60,013 nucleotides of DNA from an uncultured Eubacteriales bacterium (GTDB lineage: Bacteria; Bacillota; Clostridia; Christensenellales; Aristaeellaceae). A program made the position numbers and the translations under genes. The stretch covers positions 1-60,013 of the forward strand of contig CACXBB010000017.1 of assembly GCA_902765735.1 (NCBI GenBank), in the 5' to 3' direction. Below are positions 51,126 through 59,929 of the stretch, piece after piece (the stretch's first letter is position 1; each line of letters starts with the position of its first letter). The notes under the pieces are model-generated. The model searched no databases. It was not told the DNA's origin and was given only the letters and a program-made list of their open reading frames with translations.

Positions 51126-53057
51126 TCAGGCCTTCATTTCCCTGTCTGTCGCCGCCTGCGCGTCCTTCCTGCTGATGTATTCCTTCAGGTTCACGATGGG
51201 CGCGGGCTTTGAATACTTGAAGCCCTGCAGGTACGTGGCGGCCATTCCCTTGCACATGTCCTCGTCGGAGTCCTTCTCCACGCCCTCGTAGAGCACGGAG
51301 TAGTTCATGTTCGAGAACATCTGCGCGAGGCTCTCCACCATCTTCTTTGAACGGTCGTCCACGCCGGAGGCCAGCACGAGGGACCGGTCGAACTTGATGA
51401 TGTCAAACGGGAGCTCCATGATCCTCTCCATGTTGCTGTATCCCGTGCCGAAGTCATCCAGATAGAACTTGATCCCGTGCTTTTTCAATTCGTCGATCTT
51501 CTGCTTCATCAGCATGAAATCGCCTTCGTTCTGGGATTCCGTCAGCTCAATGGCGATCTTGTCGCCCGAAATGCCGTTTTTGCTGATGATGTCGATGATG
51601 TCGCTGCAGAAATTCTCATCCTTCAGTTCCGGCACGGAGACGTTGACCGATATGCGCTTGATCTCATAGCCGGCCTCGGTAAACAGCTGGATCGCGTGGC
51701 AGGTCTTGTGCAGTATGATCTCCGTCAGCATATGGATGTAGCCCTGCTCCTCCGCCAGATGGATGAACTGATTGGGGTAGACGATCCCGGTCTTCTCCAG
51801 ATTCAGCCGCATCAGCGCTTCCGCCGTGTCGTACTTCCCCGTGTTGACGTTCAGCACGGGCTGGCAGTACGCGAGCACGCGCGGATCGTTCAGATTGCCC
51901 TTGCGGTAGATGTCCGCCAGCTCCTTCAGGATGTACTCGTTGTGGTTGAACTCCCGGACGTCCTCCGCGTCGATCCTGTGCACCGTGCACTCCGCCATCG
52001 AACGGTGGATCGTCCTGATGTAGTTGACGTACTCGTTTCTCTGGCTGATCTCGTCCAGGGATTCGCCGATGACGATCTTGTAATCATAGTGGAACGTCTC
52101 ATACAGCGGATAGAAGGCCTCGAAGATGCTCCGGATCTTCTGCTCGTAGTCCGGGTACTGCTTCTTTAGGAAGATCAGTATCATGTGCCCCTTGCCAACC
52201 TTGAACAGCCTGGCCTTTCTGACCACCTGATCCGTGAACTGCCTGATCCCGGCCTGCATCTCCTGGGGGATCTCCCTTCCCTCCTCGTCAAACTCCTTCA
52301 TGTACAGGCTCATGAATATGAAGGACAGCTTCTTTTCATAGCAATACTGGACGTAATCCTGCATCGCCGTGACGTCGTTGGTGCCGAGCAATGCGTCATA
52401 CGGATTGGAGTGCATGACGTACATCATGGCGACGACGGGCAACAGCAGCGTGGAGACCGTATAGGAGGACTGGCTCTTCATGCCCTGCACGACCAGGATG
52501 ACCAGCGATATGGCGATCGTACCGTAGAAGCCGAACATGATCCGGCGGAACAGAAGCCTCCGGACCCGCGTCAGGAGTACGATGCAGAGAATGGTGTAGC
52601 ACAGATAGGCGTATATGAATATGCCGCGCCGGATAAAGCGTATCCCCGTGTCCTCGACGATGAACGTGAGCCCCTGCGCCGTGACGATCACGTCCGCCAG
52701 CATGGAGACGGCGTAGATCAGGTTGGCGAGAAACAGGGCGCGCTGGTGGTTTTCATAGTGGGTGACTTCACAGATATAGGCGATATAGTAGACAAATATC
52801 AGCAAAAGCGCGGCGTGGTGCGCGCATCGCAGCCAGTTCGCCACCGTTCGGAATTCCCGGATCGAAGCCAGGGAGTAGAACGCGATATCCGTGCACGCGG
52901 CGACAAACACCAGCGCGACCATTGTCAGAAACAGCCTGGAGCCCCTCGTCCGGCTGATATATGAAAAGCAGATCAGGACCATCATCACAAGGCAGATCGC
53001 CGCGACCACGATGTCTGCCGCCGGAGAATAGCTGGAAAAGTGAATATACTGACTCAT
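51126..53057 (-). CDS. Membrane EAL-domain cyclic-di-GMP phosphodiesterase (paralogue 2)
   Basis: 643 residues from ATG 53057. Same layout as the 28141-30048 protein: N-terminal MSQ, seven or so TM segments (to about 235), a GGDEF-sized central domain without the motif, and an EAL domain with AEALMR, ISVNVSV, IELTES, YLDDFGTGYSNM, IKFDRS, YEGVE and LQGF. Long identical stretches in the EAL domain, but diverged membrane parts, suggest duplication and a change of signal. Divergent from the cyclase gene at 53318, which gives a maker/breaker pair for cyclic-di-GMP. Its stop is ten bases from the convergent TrkA-C stop. Confidence 0.92.
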   Translation of the reverse strand: MSQYIHFSSYSPAADIVVAAICLVMMVLICFSYISRTRGSRLFLTMVALVFVAACTDIAFYSLASIREFRTVANWLRCAHHAALLLIFVYYIAYICEVTHYENHQRALFLANLIYAVSMLADVIVTAQGLTFIVEDTGIRFIRRGIFIYAYLCYTILCIVLLTRVRRLLFRRIMFGFYGTIAISLVILVVQGMKSQSSYTVSTLLLPVVAMMYVMHSNPYDALLGTNDVTAMQDYVQYCYEKKLSFIFMSLYMKEFDEEGREIPQEMQAGIRQFTDQVVRKARLFKVGKGHMILIFLKKQYPDYEQKIRSIFEAFYPLYETFHYDYKIVIGESLDEISQRNEYVNYIRTIHRSMAECTVHRIDAEDVREFNHNEYILKELADIYRKGNLNDPRVLAYCQPVLNVNTGKYDTAEALMRLNLEKTGIVYPNQFIHLAEEQGYIHMLTEIILHKTCHAIQLFTEAGYEIKRISVNVSVPELKDENFCSDIIDIISKNGISGDKIAIELTESQNEGDFMLMKQKIDELKKHGIKFYLDDFGTGYSNMERIMELPFDIIKFDRSLVLASGVDDRSKKMVESLAQMFSNMNYSVLYEGVEKDSDEDMCKGMAATYLQGFKYSKPAPIVNLKEYISRKDAQAATDREMKA

Positions 53058-53233
53058 GCCATCACCTGCGTGTGAATTCTTTTGCCCATATCCTGCCCGG
53101 TAAGTGCGACTGTGAGATATATACATTTCACCAAAAATATAGTACAGCAATCGTGTTACACCCGCGGTTACATAGACGGTATATTGTTAATTTTACATCA
53201 AGCAACAAAGCTGAATAACAGCGGATTATCCGA

Positions 53234-53262
53234 TTGCGGTGAGCATGAAGATGTGGTAAAAT
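53234..53262 (+). promoter_or_regulatory. Promoter of the second diguanylate cyclase gene
   Basis: TTGCGG (53234-53239), 17 bases, TAAAAT (53257-53262), with the same TGTGGTAAAATAG block as at 50344-50356. The other 180 bases of this gap (53058-53233) are AT-rich and hold no gene; the leftward promoter must lie there but is not clear. Confidence 0.65.
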
Positions 53263-53317
53263 AGGTTTATAGCCTTCACATGAACGGGAAAAGTCTCCGA
53301 AAGAAGGTATCTTCTTC

Positions 53318-54439
53318 ATGGATCTGCGTTCGATATACGTTTCCAACGGCGTCGGGATCTCCATGCTGCTCATGCTGCTCTACGCCTCGTGTTCCAAGAT
53401 ACTGAGGCGCCGCCTCGAGGACCGGCTGTATCTGTTCATGATATTCGGCGTCATGCTGGGCTGTTTTATGGAGGCGTTTTCCTACACGCTCGACGGCAGG
53501 GTGTTTCCCGGCGCGATATTTCTGAACTATGTTGCCAACATCTATCTCTTCTCCGTCAATCTGTTTTTGCCGTTCAGCGTGCTCGTCTACATCGATCTGG
53601 GGCTGTACGGCGACAGGTCCCGGATCTGGCGGTGTTACAAGCCGCAGATCATCGTCGGCATCGTCATGTTCAGCCTGACGATACTGAATCTGTTTGTCCC
53701 GGTCTGCTTTTACATCACGGACGGGAATGTGTACCATCGGCTCCCGGTCGGCTATGTCTATTATTTCGTGATACTGTACTACTGCATCACCAGCATCATC
53801 GTGACGAAGCGCTATGAAAGGGAAAACGGCGCGTACTCCTTCTTCAACATCAACATGTTCCTGGTGCCCGTCCTCACCGGCGCGGGGCTGCAGTTCGCGT
53901 TCTACGGGCTCTCGCTGGCCTGGCTGTCCTCGGCGATAGGGATCGTCGGCCTGTACATGATGCAGCAGAATGAGACGGCGTACATCGACTCCCTCGTTGA
54001 CACCTATAACCGGCAGTACCTGGACATCGTGCTGTCGACATGGATCGCCCGGAACCGGCGCTTCGCCGGAGCCATGCTGGACATCGACCGCTTCAAGAAG
54101 ATCAACGATCTGTACGGCCACTCGGAGGGCGACAACGCGCTCAAGACGCTGACCTCGATACTGAAACAGGCGCGAAGCGCCCACGAATGGGTGTTCCGGT
54201 TTGCCGGCGATGAGTTCATTATACTGAAGCAGACGGATTCCCCGGAGGGCCTGTCCCCCTATCTGGAGCGGGTGGAACGCGGCGTGGCCGAATACAATCG
54301 CGGCGACGGGCCCTACTCCCTCTCCATATCCTACGGCGTGAGCTTCTTCGATCAGGGAAGCGTCGATGCCTTCATGAGAGAGATGGACGAGAAGATGTAC
54401 GAGATGAAGGCATGGCACCATCGGGACGCGGCGCGCTGA
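53318..54439 (+). CDS. Membrane diguanylate cyclase (AGDEF variant)
   Basis: 373 residues. Six to seven TM segments in 1-215, then a GGDEF domain: DSLVDTYNRQYLD, AMLDIDRFKKINDLYGHSEGD, RFAGDEFIIL (AGDEF instead of GGDEF) and SISYGVS. AGDEF is found in some active cyclases; all metal-site Asp residues are kept, so activity is likely. No RxxD inhibitory site. ATG 53318 lies 50 bases after a promoter; a GAAAGAAGG ribosome site precedes it. Confidence 0.9.
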   Translation: MDLRSIYVSNGVGISMLLMLLYASCSKILRRRLEDRLYLFMIFGVMLGCFMEAFSYTLDGRVFPGAIFLNYVANIYLFSVNLFLPFSVLVYIDLGLYGDRSRIWRCYKPQIIVGIVMFSLTILNLFVPVCFYITDGNVYHRLPVGYVYYFVILYYCITSIIVTKRYERENGAYSFFNINMFLVPVLTGAGLQFAFYGLSLAWLSSAIGIVGLYMMQQNETAYIDSLVDTYNRQYLDIVLSTWIARNRRFAGAMLDIDRFKKINDLYGHSEGDNALKTLTSILKQARSAHEWVFRFAGDEFIILKQTDSPEGLSPYLERVERGVAEYNRGDGPYSLSISYGVSFFDQGSVDAFMREMDEKMYEMKAWHHRDAAR

Positions 54440-54534
54440 CCGGCCGCCCCGCCGTGCCGGACATGCCCCCCATCGGACCTGTGCGCGGTCCCGACGCGCG
54501 ATGCGGCGGCCGCATACTGTAAAGGAGCGATATC

Positions 54535-54984
54535 ATGCTGCGCATACTCTTGGACAATCTGCCGGGCGTTGCCCTCGCATGCCTGCCCGGCTTTATCTTC
54601 ATCGGAGTGGGCATACACGAGATCATCCTCTTTCGCAGGAAGCAGCAGCAGGAGACCGCCCGGGCGGTCGGCAAGGTGGTGTGTTTCGAGACGCGCGTGA
54701 ACCGGACCGGCAAGTATCGCAACGTCGTCCACGAGCGCGATTCCCCGGTGGTCGAGTTCAGCGTCGACGGGACCACGGTGCGGCACAAGAGCGATATCGA
54801 ATACGGGGAGAACACCTTCGAAGTCGATGAGATCGTCCACCTGCTCTACGATCCGAGCGACCCCTCCCGCTTCCACCTGGAGAAGGGATTTCGTCGCCTC
54901 CTGTCCTCGGGAGGGACGCTGATCGCGGTGGGAATCGCATGGGTCGTGCTCAGCTGCGTCCTCGTCGTCCTTTTCATACAATGA
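54535..54984 (+). CDS. DUF3592-type membrane protein
   Basis: 149 residues with a TM helix at each end (about 14-32 and 124-146) and a beta-rich middle: SPVVEFSVDGTTVRHKS and VHLLYDPSDPSRFHLE, the DUF3592 pattern. Function unknown for the family. ATG 54535 follows AAAGGAG 95 bases after the cyclase gene; it may be in the same transcript. Confidence 0.83.
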   Translation: MLRILLDNLPGVALACLPGFIFIGVGIHEIILFRRKQQQETARAVGKVVCFETRVNRTGKYRNVVHERDSPVVEFSVDGTTVRHKSDIEYGENTFEVDEIVHLLYDPSDPSRFHLEKGFRRLLSSGGTLIAVGIAWVVLSCVLVVLFIQ

Positions 54985-55057
54985 ATGGTCCTGATACTGT
55001 CACGGCAGAGGAACGGGGACGGAGCCCCCCGCGAAAGCGCGAAAACAGCGCGACGCC

Positions 55058-55086
55058 TTGACATACTATTTCAACATCTGTAACAT
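55058..55086 (+). promoter_or_regulatory. Candidate promoter of the clostripain-like gene
   Basis: TTGACA (55058-55063), 17 bases, TAACAT (55081-55086). Confidence 0.6.
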
Positions 55087-55139
55087 ATTGTTAATAGCTC
55101 GGTGGATAATGTGGATAACCACAGCAGAGGGCTGATAAT

Positions 55140-57113
55140 ATGATCGTGAAAATGACTTCACACCCGAAAGGGACACCCATGCGCAGAAGACTGATGTCGA
55201 TCTGTCTCACGATGCTGATGCTGCTGAGCCTTTGCCCGTCAGCGCTGGGAGCGTCCGCCGCAAAGGATGACTGGGCGATCTACCTGTATCTGTGCGGCAC
55301 GGATCTGGAGACCCGCGTCGGCGCCGCCACGGCAGATCTCATGGAGCTTGTCAATCAGTCTCTGCCCGACGGCGTCACGGTGGTCGTTCAGACCGGCGGC
55401 GCAAAGAAGTGGCACAACAACATCGTGAACGCGGATTATCTCGAGCGCTATGCGCTGAAGGGAGACCAGCTCGCCCGCGTGTGGCGCGGCGACAAAAAGA
55501 GCATGGGCGACGCCGAGACCCTGGCCGAGTTTCTGGGCTTCTGTCGCAAGTATTTCCCCGCGGAGCACGAGGCGGTGATCCTCTGGGACCACGGCGGCGG
55601 CAGCGCGGGGGGACTGGTGATCGACGAGCAGTTCAAGAAGGACCGGCTGAGCCTTGGCGAGCTGCACAGCGCGTTCGACCGGGCGCTCACCGCCGATTCA
55701 AAGAACCCGCCGCTGGAGCTGATCGGCTTTGACTGCTGCCTCATGGCGACGGTGGACACCGCCGCGGCCATCAACGGCTATGCCCGCTACATGGTTGCCA
55801 GCGAGGAGACCGAGCCCGGCTGCGGCTGGAATTACTACGGCCTGCTGAACCGGATGCGGCGCTATCCGGGCATGGACGGCGAAGCGCTGGGGGTGGCCAT
55901 CTGCGACACCTACATGACGGGCTGCAGGGCCGCCCGGCTGGACAGCGAGGCCACGCTGTCCCTGGTGGATCTGGCGAAGCTCGACCCCCTGCTGACGGCG
56001 TACAATCGCTTCGGCAGCCGGGCAGTGCTGGAGGCCTGCGACGATTCCAACTTTTTCGCGGCGTTTGGCCGGGGCGCAAAGGCTGCCGAGAATTACGGCG
56101 GCAACACCCCCAAGACCGGCTACACCAACATGGTGGACCTCGGGGATCTGGCCCGGCAGAACGCCTCGCTGATGCCCGCCGTTTCCGGGGCCGTGATCAG
56201 GGCCCTGGAGGACTGCGTCGTCTACAAGGTCAACGGCGAGTACCGCTCCCGGGCGTCCGGGCTGTCCTGTTACTACGCCTACGACCCCAATATCAAGCTG
56301 TACAATCTCTACGCCAGCGCCGGGGCGAGCAAGAGCTTCAAGGTGTTTTACGACTATATGCTCACCGGCAAGCTGGATAAGGAAGCGCAGTCCTACATCA
56401 TGGAGGACCTGGGCTATGACGAGACCATCGAGGAGCTCGACACGCTCAACAACTTCTCCTTAAACGGCTGGCAGACGACCATCGACGATGAGGGGTACGC
56501 CGTGCTGACGCTGAGCCCGGACACGCTGGCCACGGTGTCGGAGGTCACCTTCCAGTTGGCCTATCTGGACGAGGAATCCGACATGATGCTGTTCCTGGGC
56601 AGCGACAACGACCTCGATCAGGACTGGAAAAACGGCGTGTTCAAGGACAACTTCCGCGGCGTCTGGGGCTGCATCGACGGACGCCTGTGCCACATGGAGA
56701 TCATCTACCAGGGCGACGACTACAATCTGTACAATGTGCCCGTGCTGTTGAACGGCGTGCCCTCCCAATTGAAGGTGGCCTATGACTACAACGATGAGGA
56801 ATACTACATCCTCGGCGCGCAGAAGGGTCTGGATGACTGCGGCATGGCCGACCGCAATATGGCGCGGCTGCGCGCGGGCGACGTGATCACCACGCTGCAC
56901 AAGGCCGCCAGCACCACTGGAGACGATCAATTCGAGTGGTATGAGTACGATACGCTGGTGGTGAACCGCTATACGTCCTTCAGTGAGATGGACCTGGGCG
57001 ACGGACAGTTCGCGCTGCTGTTCACGCTGACCGACGGCCGCGGCGAGACGACCTATGCCGATGAGGTGATCGTCACGGTCGAAGGGGAGGACATGACCTT
57101 CGAGGTCGTCTGA
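55140..57113 (+). CDS. Secreted clostripain-like cysteine protease (C11)
   Basis: 657 residues from ATG 55140; the ATG at 55179 (MRRRLMS) gives a more typical signal peptide and is a fair alternative. The peptidase C11 domain shows WAIYLYLCGTDLE near the start, catalytic His in ILWDHGGGSAGG and catalytic Cys in LIGFDCCLMATVDTAAA. C11 enzymes cut after Arg or Lys and often self-process. The C-terminal third (about 430-657) is beta-rich and may bind substrate. No wall anchor is seen. It is followed by the LRR/Big protein on the same strand after 70 bases. Confidence 0.9.
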   Translation: MIVKMTSHPKGTPMRRRLMSICLTMLMLLSLCPSALGASAAKDDWAIYLYLCGTDLETRVGAATADLMELVNQSLPDGVTVVVQTGGAKKWHNNIVNADYLERYALKGDQLARVWRGDKKSMGDAETLAEFLGFCRKYFPAEHEAVILWDHGGGSAGGLVIDEQFKKDRLSLGELHSAFDRALTADSKNPPLELIGFDCCLMATVDTAAAINGYARYMVASEETEPGCGWNYYGLLNRMRRYPGMDGEALGVAICDTYMTGCRAARLDSEATLSLVDLAKLDPLLTAYNRFGSRAVLEACDDSNFFAAFGRGAKAAENYGGNTPKTGYTNMVDLGDLARQNASLMPAVSGAVIRALEDCVVYKVNGEYRSRASGLSCYYAYDPNIKLYNLYASAGASKSFKVFYDYMLTGKLDKEAQSYIMEDLGYDETIEELDTLNNFSLNGWQTTIDDEGYAVLTLSPDTLATVSEVTFQLAYLDEESDMMLFLGSDNDLDQDWKNGVFKDNFRGVWGCIDGRLCHMEIIYQGDDYNLYNVPVLLNGVPSQLKVAYDYNDEEYYILGAQKGLDDCGMADRNMARLRAGDVITTLHKAASTTGDDQFEWYEYDTLVVNRYTSFSEMDLGDGQFALLFTLTDGRGETTYADEVIVTVEGEDMTFEVV

Positions 57114-57183
57114 CTTTACACCGGCCCGTATGGATACAATCTCGCCGGTAAAAACCGGCAATGACCCGACAGGAGGAAGGAAT

Positions 57184-59016
57184 ATGAAGAGCACCCTCAA
57201 GAGCACCCTGGCGCTGATGATCGCGCTGATGCTGATCCTGCCGACCCTTGCGTCGGCAGAGCTCACCGAGGCGCTGGTTGCCGGCGCGCCGGTGGAGACC
57301 CTGGTGTCCGAATCGGAGGAATATCTGACCGAGGACGAAGCCGCCCAACAGGAAAACGTCGAGGCCCCCGAAGCCGATGAAGCTTCAGCGCCCGAAGGCG
57401 ACGGCCGGGGCGAACCCCCCGCCGACGGCGAGAACGCGACCGGGTCAGACGATGCCGAAAATGCGGAAAAGCCCGATGACGGCGCCGCGCAGGAGCAGGA
57501 CGCCCTCGCCGCGGAGGCCATCGACCCGGAGATCCCCGAGGAAGCCCTGGAGATGGAGCTTGACGAGATCTCCGGGGAGGCGCTGGATTCCCTCATCGAG
57601 GACGCTTGCGTCACGTCCATGGACACAACACAGCCCAGTGTGGACGGCGTTGACAATCAGGAGATTCCGGCTGACGGTGTTGTTATTAACGACGCTGCTT
57701 TTTCCGATTCAAAGTTCATGGCTTATGTGTCCGAGAATATCGACCTCCATCCCCATGACGGCAAGCTCTCCCGGGATGAGATTTTGGCGGTTACCGAGAT
57801 CATACTCGTCAAAACTTACTCCAACGGCAGCTATATTGTGGACAAGAACGGAAATTGCACGATCATCGATGTGGATGACCTGTCCGGCATCGGATTATTC
57901 ACAAACCTGGAGATATTGGAATGCCGTGACAACGGATTGAAGAAGCTGGATATTTCAAAGAACAAAAAGCTCAAGCGCCTCAACTGTTCCGGCAATGAAT
58001 TGGCCACGCTGACCCTGACGAACCAGCCTGATCTGATCTTCCTGGACTGCTCCGGCAATCCTCTGGGGACGCTGAATCTCAGCGCCAACAAAAACCTGGA
58101 ATGGCTGATGTGCACCAACTGCAATCTGGACGCCCTCGATATCAGCAACAACACCAAGCTTGAAACGGTACAGTGTCCGCAAAACAACCTGACAGAGCTG
58201 AATATCTCAAAATGCCCTGTGCTGGTTGAAAATGTTGATGTGGACAAGAATCCTCCTTCCTATTGGGGGGACAATGAAGTTGTCGTCTACAATTACGAGG
58301 TTGAAAAAACCGATTTGGATGTGAATGGAAATCCTGAGACGCACACGGACGGCTGCCTGACGCGGTGCGATGCCACTGTGACAATCATTGGCGGCAACCC
58401 CGCCGCGCCCATATCAAAGCCCGACCCGCAGCCCGACCCGCAGCCCGATCCGCAGCCCGACCCGCAGCCTCAGCAGCAGTCACAGCCTGCCCCGGACCCG
58501 GATCCCGAGCCCGCGCCCGCTGTCGTACAGACGATCGCCGCCGTGAGCAAAGCCAGCAAGGCATCGATCGAAGCCAGCCCCGGCGCCACCGCACAGCTCG
58601 ATCTCGGCGGTGCAACCGGCAAGGGATTCAGGTCGAGCAACAGGAAGGTCGCCACGGTCGATGGCAACGGCACCGTGACCTTCAAAGGCGCCGGCAAGAC
58701 GAAGATCACCTTCAAGGTCGGCAAGAAGAAGCGGACCGTGAGCCTCTCGGTCAAGGACTTGACGGTGCCGACGTCCGTGTCCCTCGCTCCCGTGGCCTCT
58801 ACCGCCGTCAAGAAGGGGGACAGCGTAACGCTGACGCCCGTGATACCCGATGGCACGGACGCCGGCGGCTTCAAGTGGAAGAGCAGCAACAGGAAGGTCG
58901 CCAGGGTAAGCAGCGACGGCACCGTCACCTTCAAGAAGAAGGGCAAAGTGACGATCACGGCAACGGCCAAGCGCGGCAAGAAGAAAGCCAGGATCAAGTT
59001 CACCGTGAGTAACTGA
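57184..59016 (+). CDS. Secreted LRR and Big-domain surface protein
   Basis: 610 residues from ATG 57184 (AGGAGG upstream), signal peptide 1-25. Order: acidic stretch (35-140); five 21-residue LRRs (about 245-350) of the form LxxLxCSGNxLxxLDISxN; a PDPQ-repeat spacer (about 415-440); and two Big_2-like domains (about 455-535 and 537-610), each with FKWKSSNRKVA or a like strand, related to those in the 3498 protein. LRR/Big proteins often bind host or neighbour surfaces. The LRR-coding part (57640-58400) is visibly richer in A/T than the flanks, as if acquired separately. Confidence 0.87.
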   Translation: MKSTLKSTLALMIALMLILPTLASAELTEALVAGAPVETLVSESEEYLTEDEAAQQENVEAPEADEASAPEGDGRGEPPADGENATGSDDAENAEKPDDGAAQEQDALAAEAIDPEIPEEALEMELDEISGEALDSLIEDACVTSMDTTQPSVDGVDNQEIPADGVVINDAAFSDSKFMAYVSENIDLHPHDGKLSRDEILAVTEIILVKTYSNGSYIVDKNGNCTIIDVDDLSGIGLFTNLEILECRDNGLKKLDISKNKKLKRLNCSGNELATLTLTNQPDLIFLDCSGNPLGTLNLSANKNLEWLMCTNCNLDALDISNNTKLETVQCPQNNLTELNISKCPVLVENVDVDKNPPSYWGDNEVVVYNYEVEKTDLDVNGNPETHTDGCLTRCDATVTIIGGNPAAPISKPDPQPDPQPDPQPDPQPQQQSQPAPDPDPEPAPAVVQTIAAVSKASKASIEASPGATAQLDLGGATGKGFRSSNRKVATVDGNGTVTFKGAGKTKITFKVGKKKRTVSLSVKDLTVPTSVSLAPVASTAVKKGDSVTLTPVIPDGTDAGGFKWKSSNRKVARVSSDGTVTFKKKGKVTITATAKRGKKKARIKFTVSN

Positions 59017-59142
59017 TACTAATCTCAATCTAAAGGGCAACATTTTCACGAGTGGATTTTTCGTCAGGCCAAGGCGAAGGCCCGCAGGCTTAGTGGACCC
59101 TAAGCCAAGGGACTATGTTGAAATTTAGGTTGAGATTAGTAT
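59016..59142. repeat. 127-base element with 19-base terminal inverted repeats
   Basis: Ends ATACTAATCTCAATCTAAA (59016-59034) and TTTAGGTTGAGATTAGTAT (59124-59142) match as inverted copies at 18 of 19 positions. The inside has a GCTTAGTGGACCCTAAGC hairpin and no gene. The left end overlaps the stop codon of the LRR gene by one base. It looks like a small MITE-type element. Confidence 0.75.
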
Positions 59143-59150
59143 GACATACA

Positions 59151-59194
59151 CACGCCCCCTGCCCGTTCCCATCAACGGCAGGGGGCGTGCTTTA
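59151..59194. terminator. Terminator between convergent LRR and small membrane genes
   Basis: CACGCCCCCTGCC, 13-base loop, GGCAGGGGGCGTG, then CTTTATC. Thirteen perfect pairs. Confidence 0.75.
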
Positions 59195-59223
59195 TCGAAA
59201 GATCGGCGCGACAGCCGAAGGCA

Positions 59224-59430
59224 TCATTGCCTGCGCTTTTTCCTCTTGAAAATACAATGGTCCAGCACCGTAAAGATCGCGGCGGCTCCAATCGGCAGGA
59301 TGACATGGTCGCTGAAGCCGTAATGAAATTCGGCATGAGAAATCAGCTTTGACCAAAGCATGTCGAGAAGCGGCCATGCAATCAGGAAACCAACGATATT
59401 GATGATGAGGCTTTTGACGAATGGCTTCAT
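59224..59430 (-). CDS. Small two-helix membrane protein
   Basis: 68 residues. Two hydrophobic segments (about 8-26 and 43-59) and a very basic end KRKKRRQ, which should lie in the cytosol. GGGAG precedes ATG 59430. It resembles no family I know. It is 42 bases downstream of hup and could be on its transcript. Confidence 0.7.
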   Translation of the reverse strand: MKPFVKSLIINIVGFLIAWPLLDMLWSKLISHAEFHYGFSDHVILPIGAAAIFTVLDHCIFKRKKRRQ

Positions 59431-59472
59431 CTTTTTTTCTCCCTGTCAGCAGTCGTACACGCGGGGATGGGT

Positions 59473-59745
59473 TTACTTCACCGCGTCCTTCAGCGCCTTG
59501 GCAGCCCTGAACGCCGGCACCTTCTTCTCCGGCACAGCCACTTCTTCCCCGGTCCTCGGATTCCGGGCGGTGGTCGCCGCGCGTTCACGCACCTCAAACG
59601 TGCCGAAGCCCGGCAGGGTGATGGATTCGCCGGCCTTCATCTGTTCGGCAATGATCGTCAGGGCCGCGTCGATGATCGGCTTGATGTCGGCATCCCTTTT
59701 TAGGGTGCGGTTGCCAATTGCTGAGATAAACTCGGATTTGTTCAA
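59473..59745 (-). CDS. hup: DNA-binding protein HU
   Basis: 90 residues from TTG 59745 (LNKSEFISAIGNRT), with AAAGGAG upstream; a frame extended to 59847 would run past the promoter. The signature GFGTFEVRERAATTARNPRTGE (in part) and the arm region VAVPEKKVPAFRAAKALKD are typical. HU is a small dimeric nucleoid protein that bends DNA and supports replication and repair. Confidence 0.95.
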   Translation of the reverse strand: MNKSEFISAIGNRTLKRDADIKPIIDAALTIIAEQMKAGESITLPGFGTFEVRERAATTARNPRTGEEVAVPEKKVPAFRAAKALKDAVK

Positions 59746-59788
59746 GGTGATTCGGCTCCTTTCGGGTGGGTAATAACATACGGGATAA

Positions 59789-59816
59789 GTATAGCAGGAA
59801 ATGGCGGCGCTGTCTA
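59789..59816 (-). promoter_or_regulatory. Promoter of hup
   Basis: Minus-strand TAGACA (59811-59816), 16 bases, TATACT (59789-59794). Confidence 0.65.
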
Positions 59817-59853
59817 CCCTGAGCAGGGCATAATAATCCCCTGTCATTGAAAA

Positions 59854-59879
59854 ATCCCCACCCCCGAAGGGGTGAGGAT
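59854..59879 (-). terminator. Terminator for a minus-strand unit right of the window
   Basis: Minus-strand ATCCTCACCCC, loop TTCG, GGGGTGGGGAT, then TTTTTC. It suggests a leftward transcript entering from beyond the right edge, ending before hup. Confidence 0.6.
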
Positions 59880-59929
59880 GGGATTGAAGCGTGATTGCTT
59901 CGGAGCGGTCAACGAGGATTAGAGTGTGT

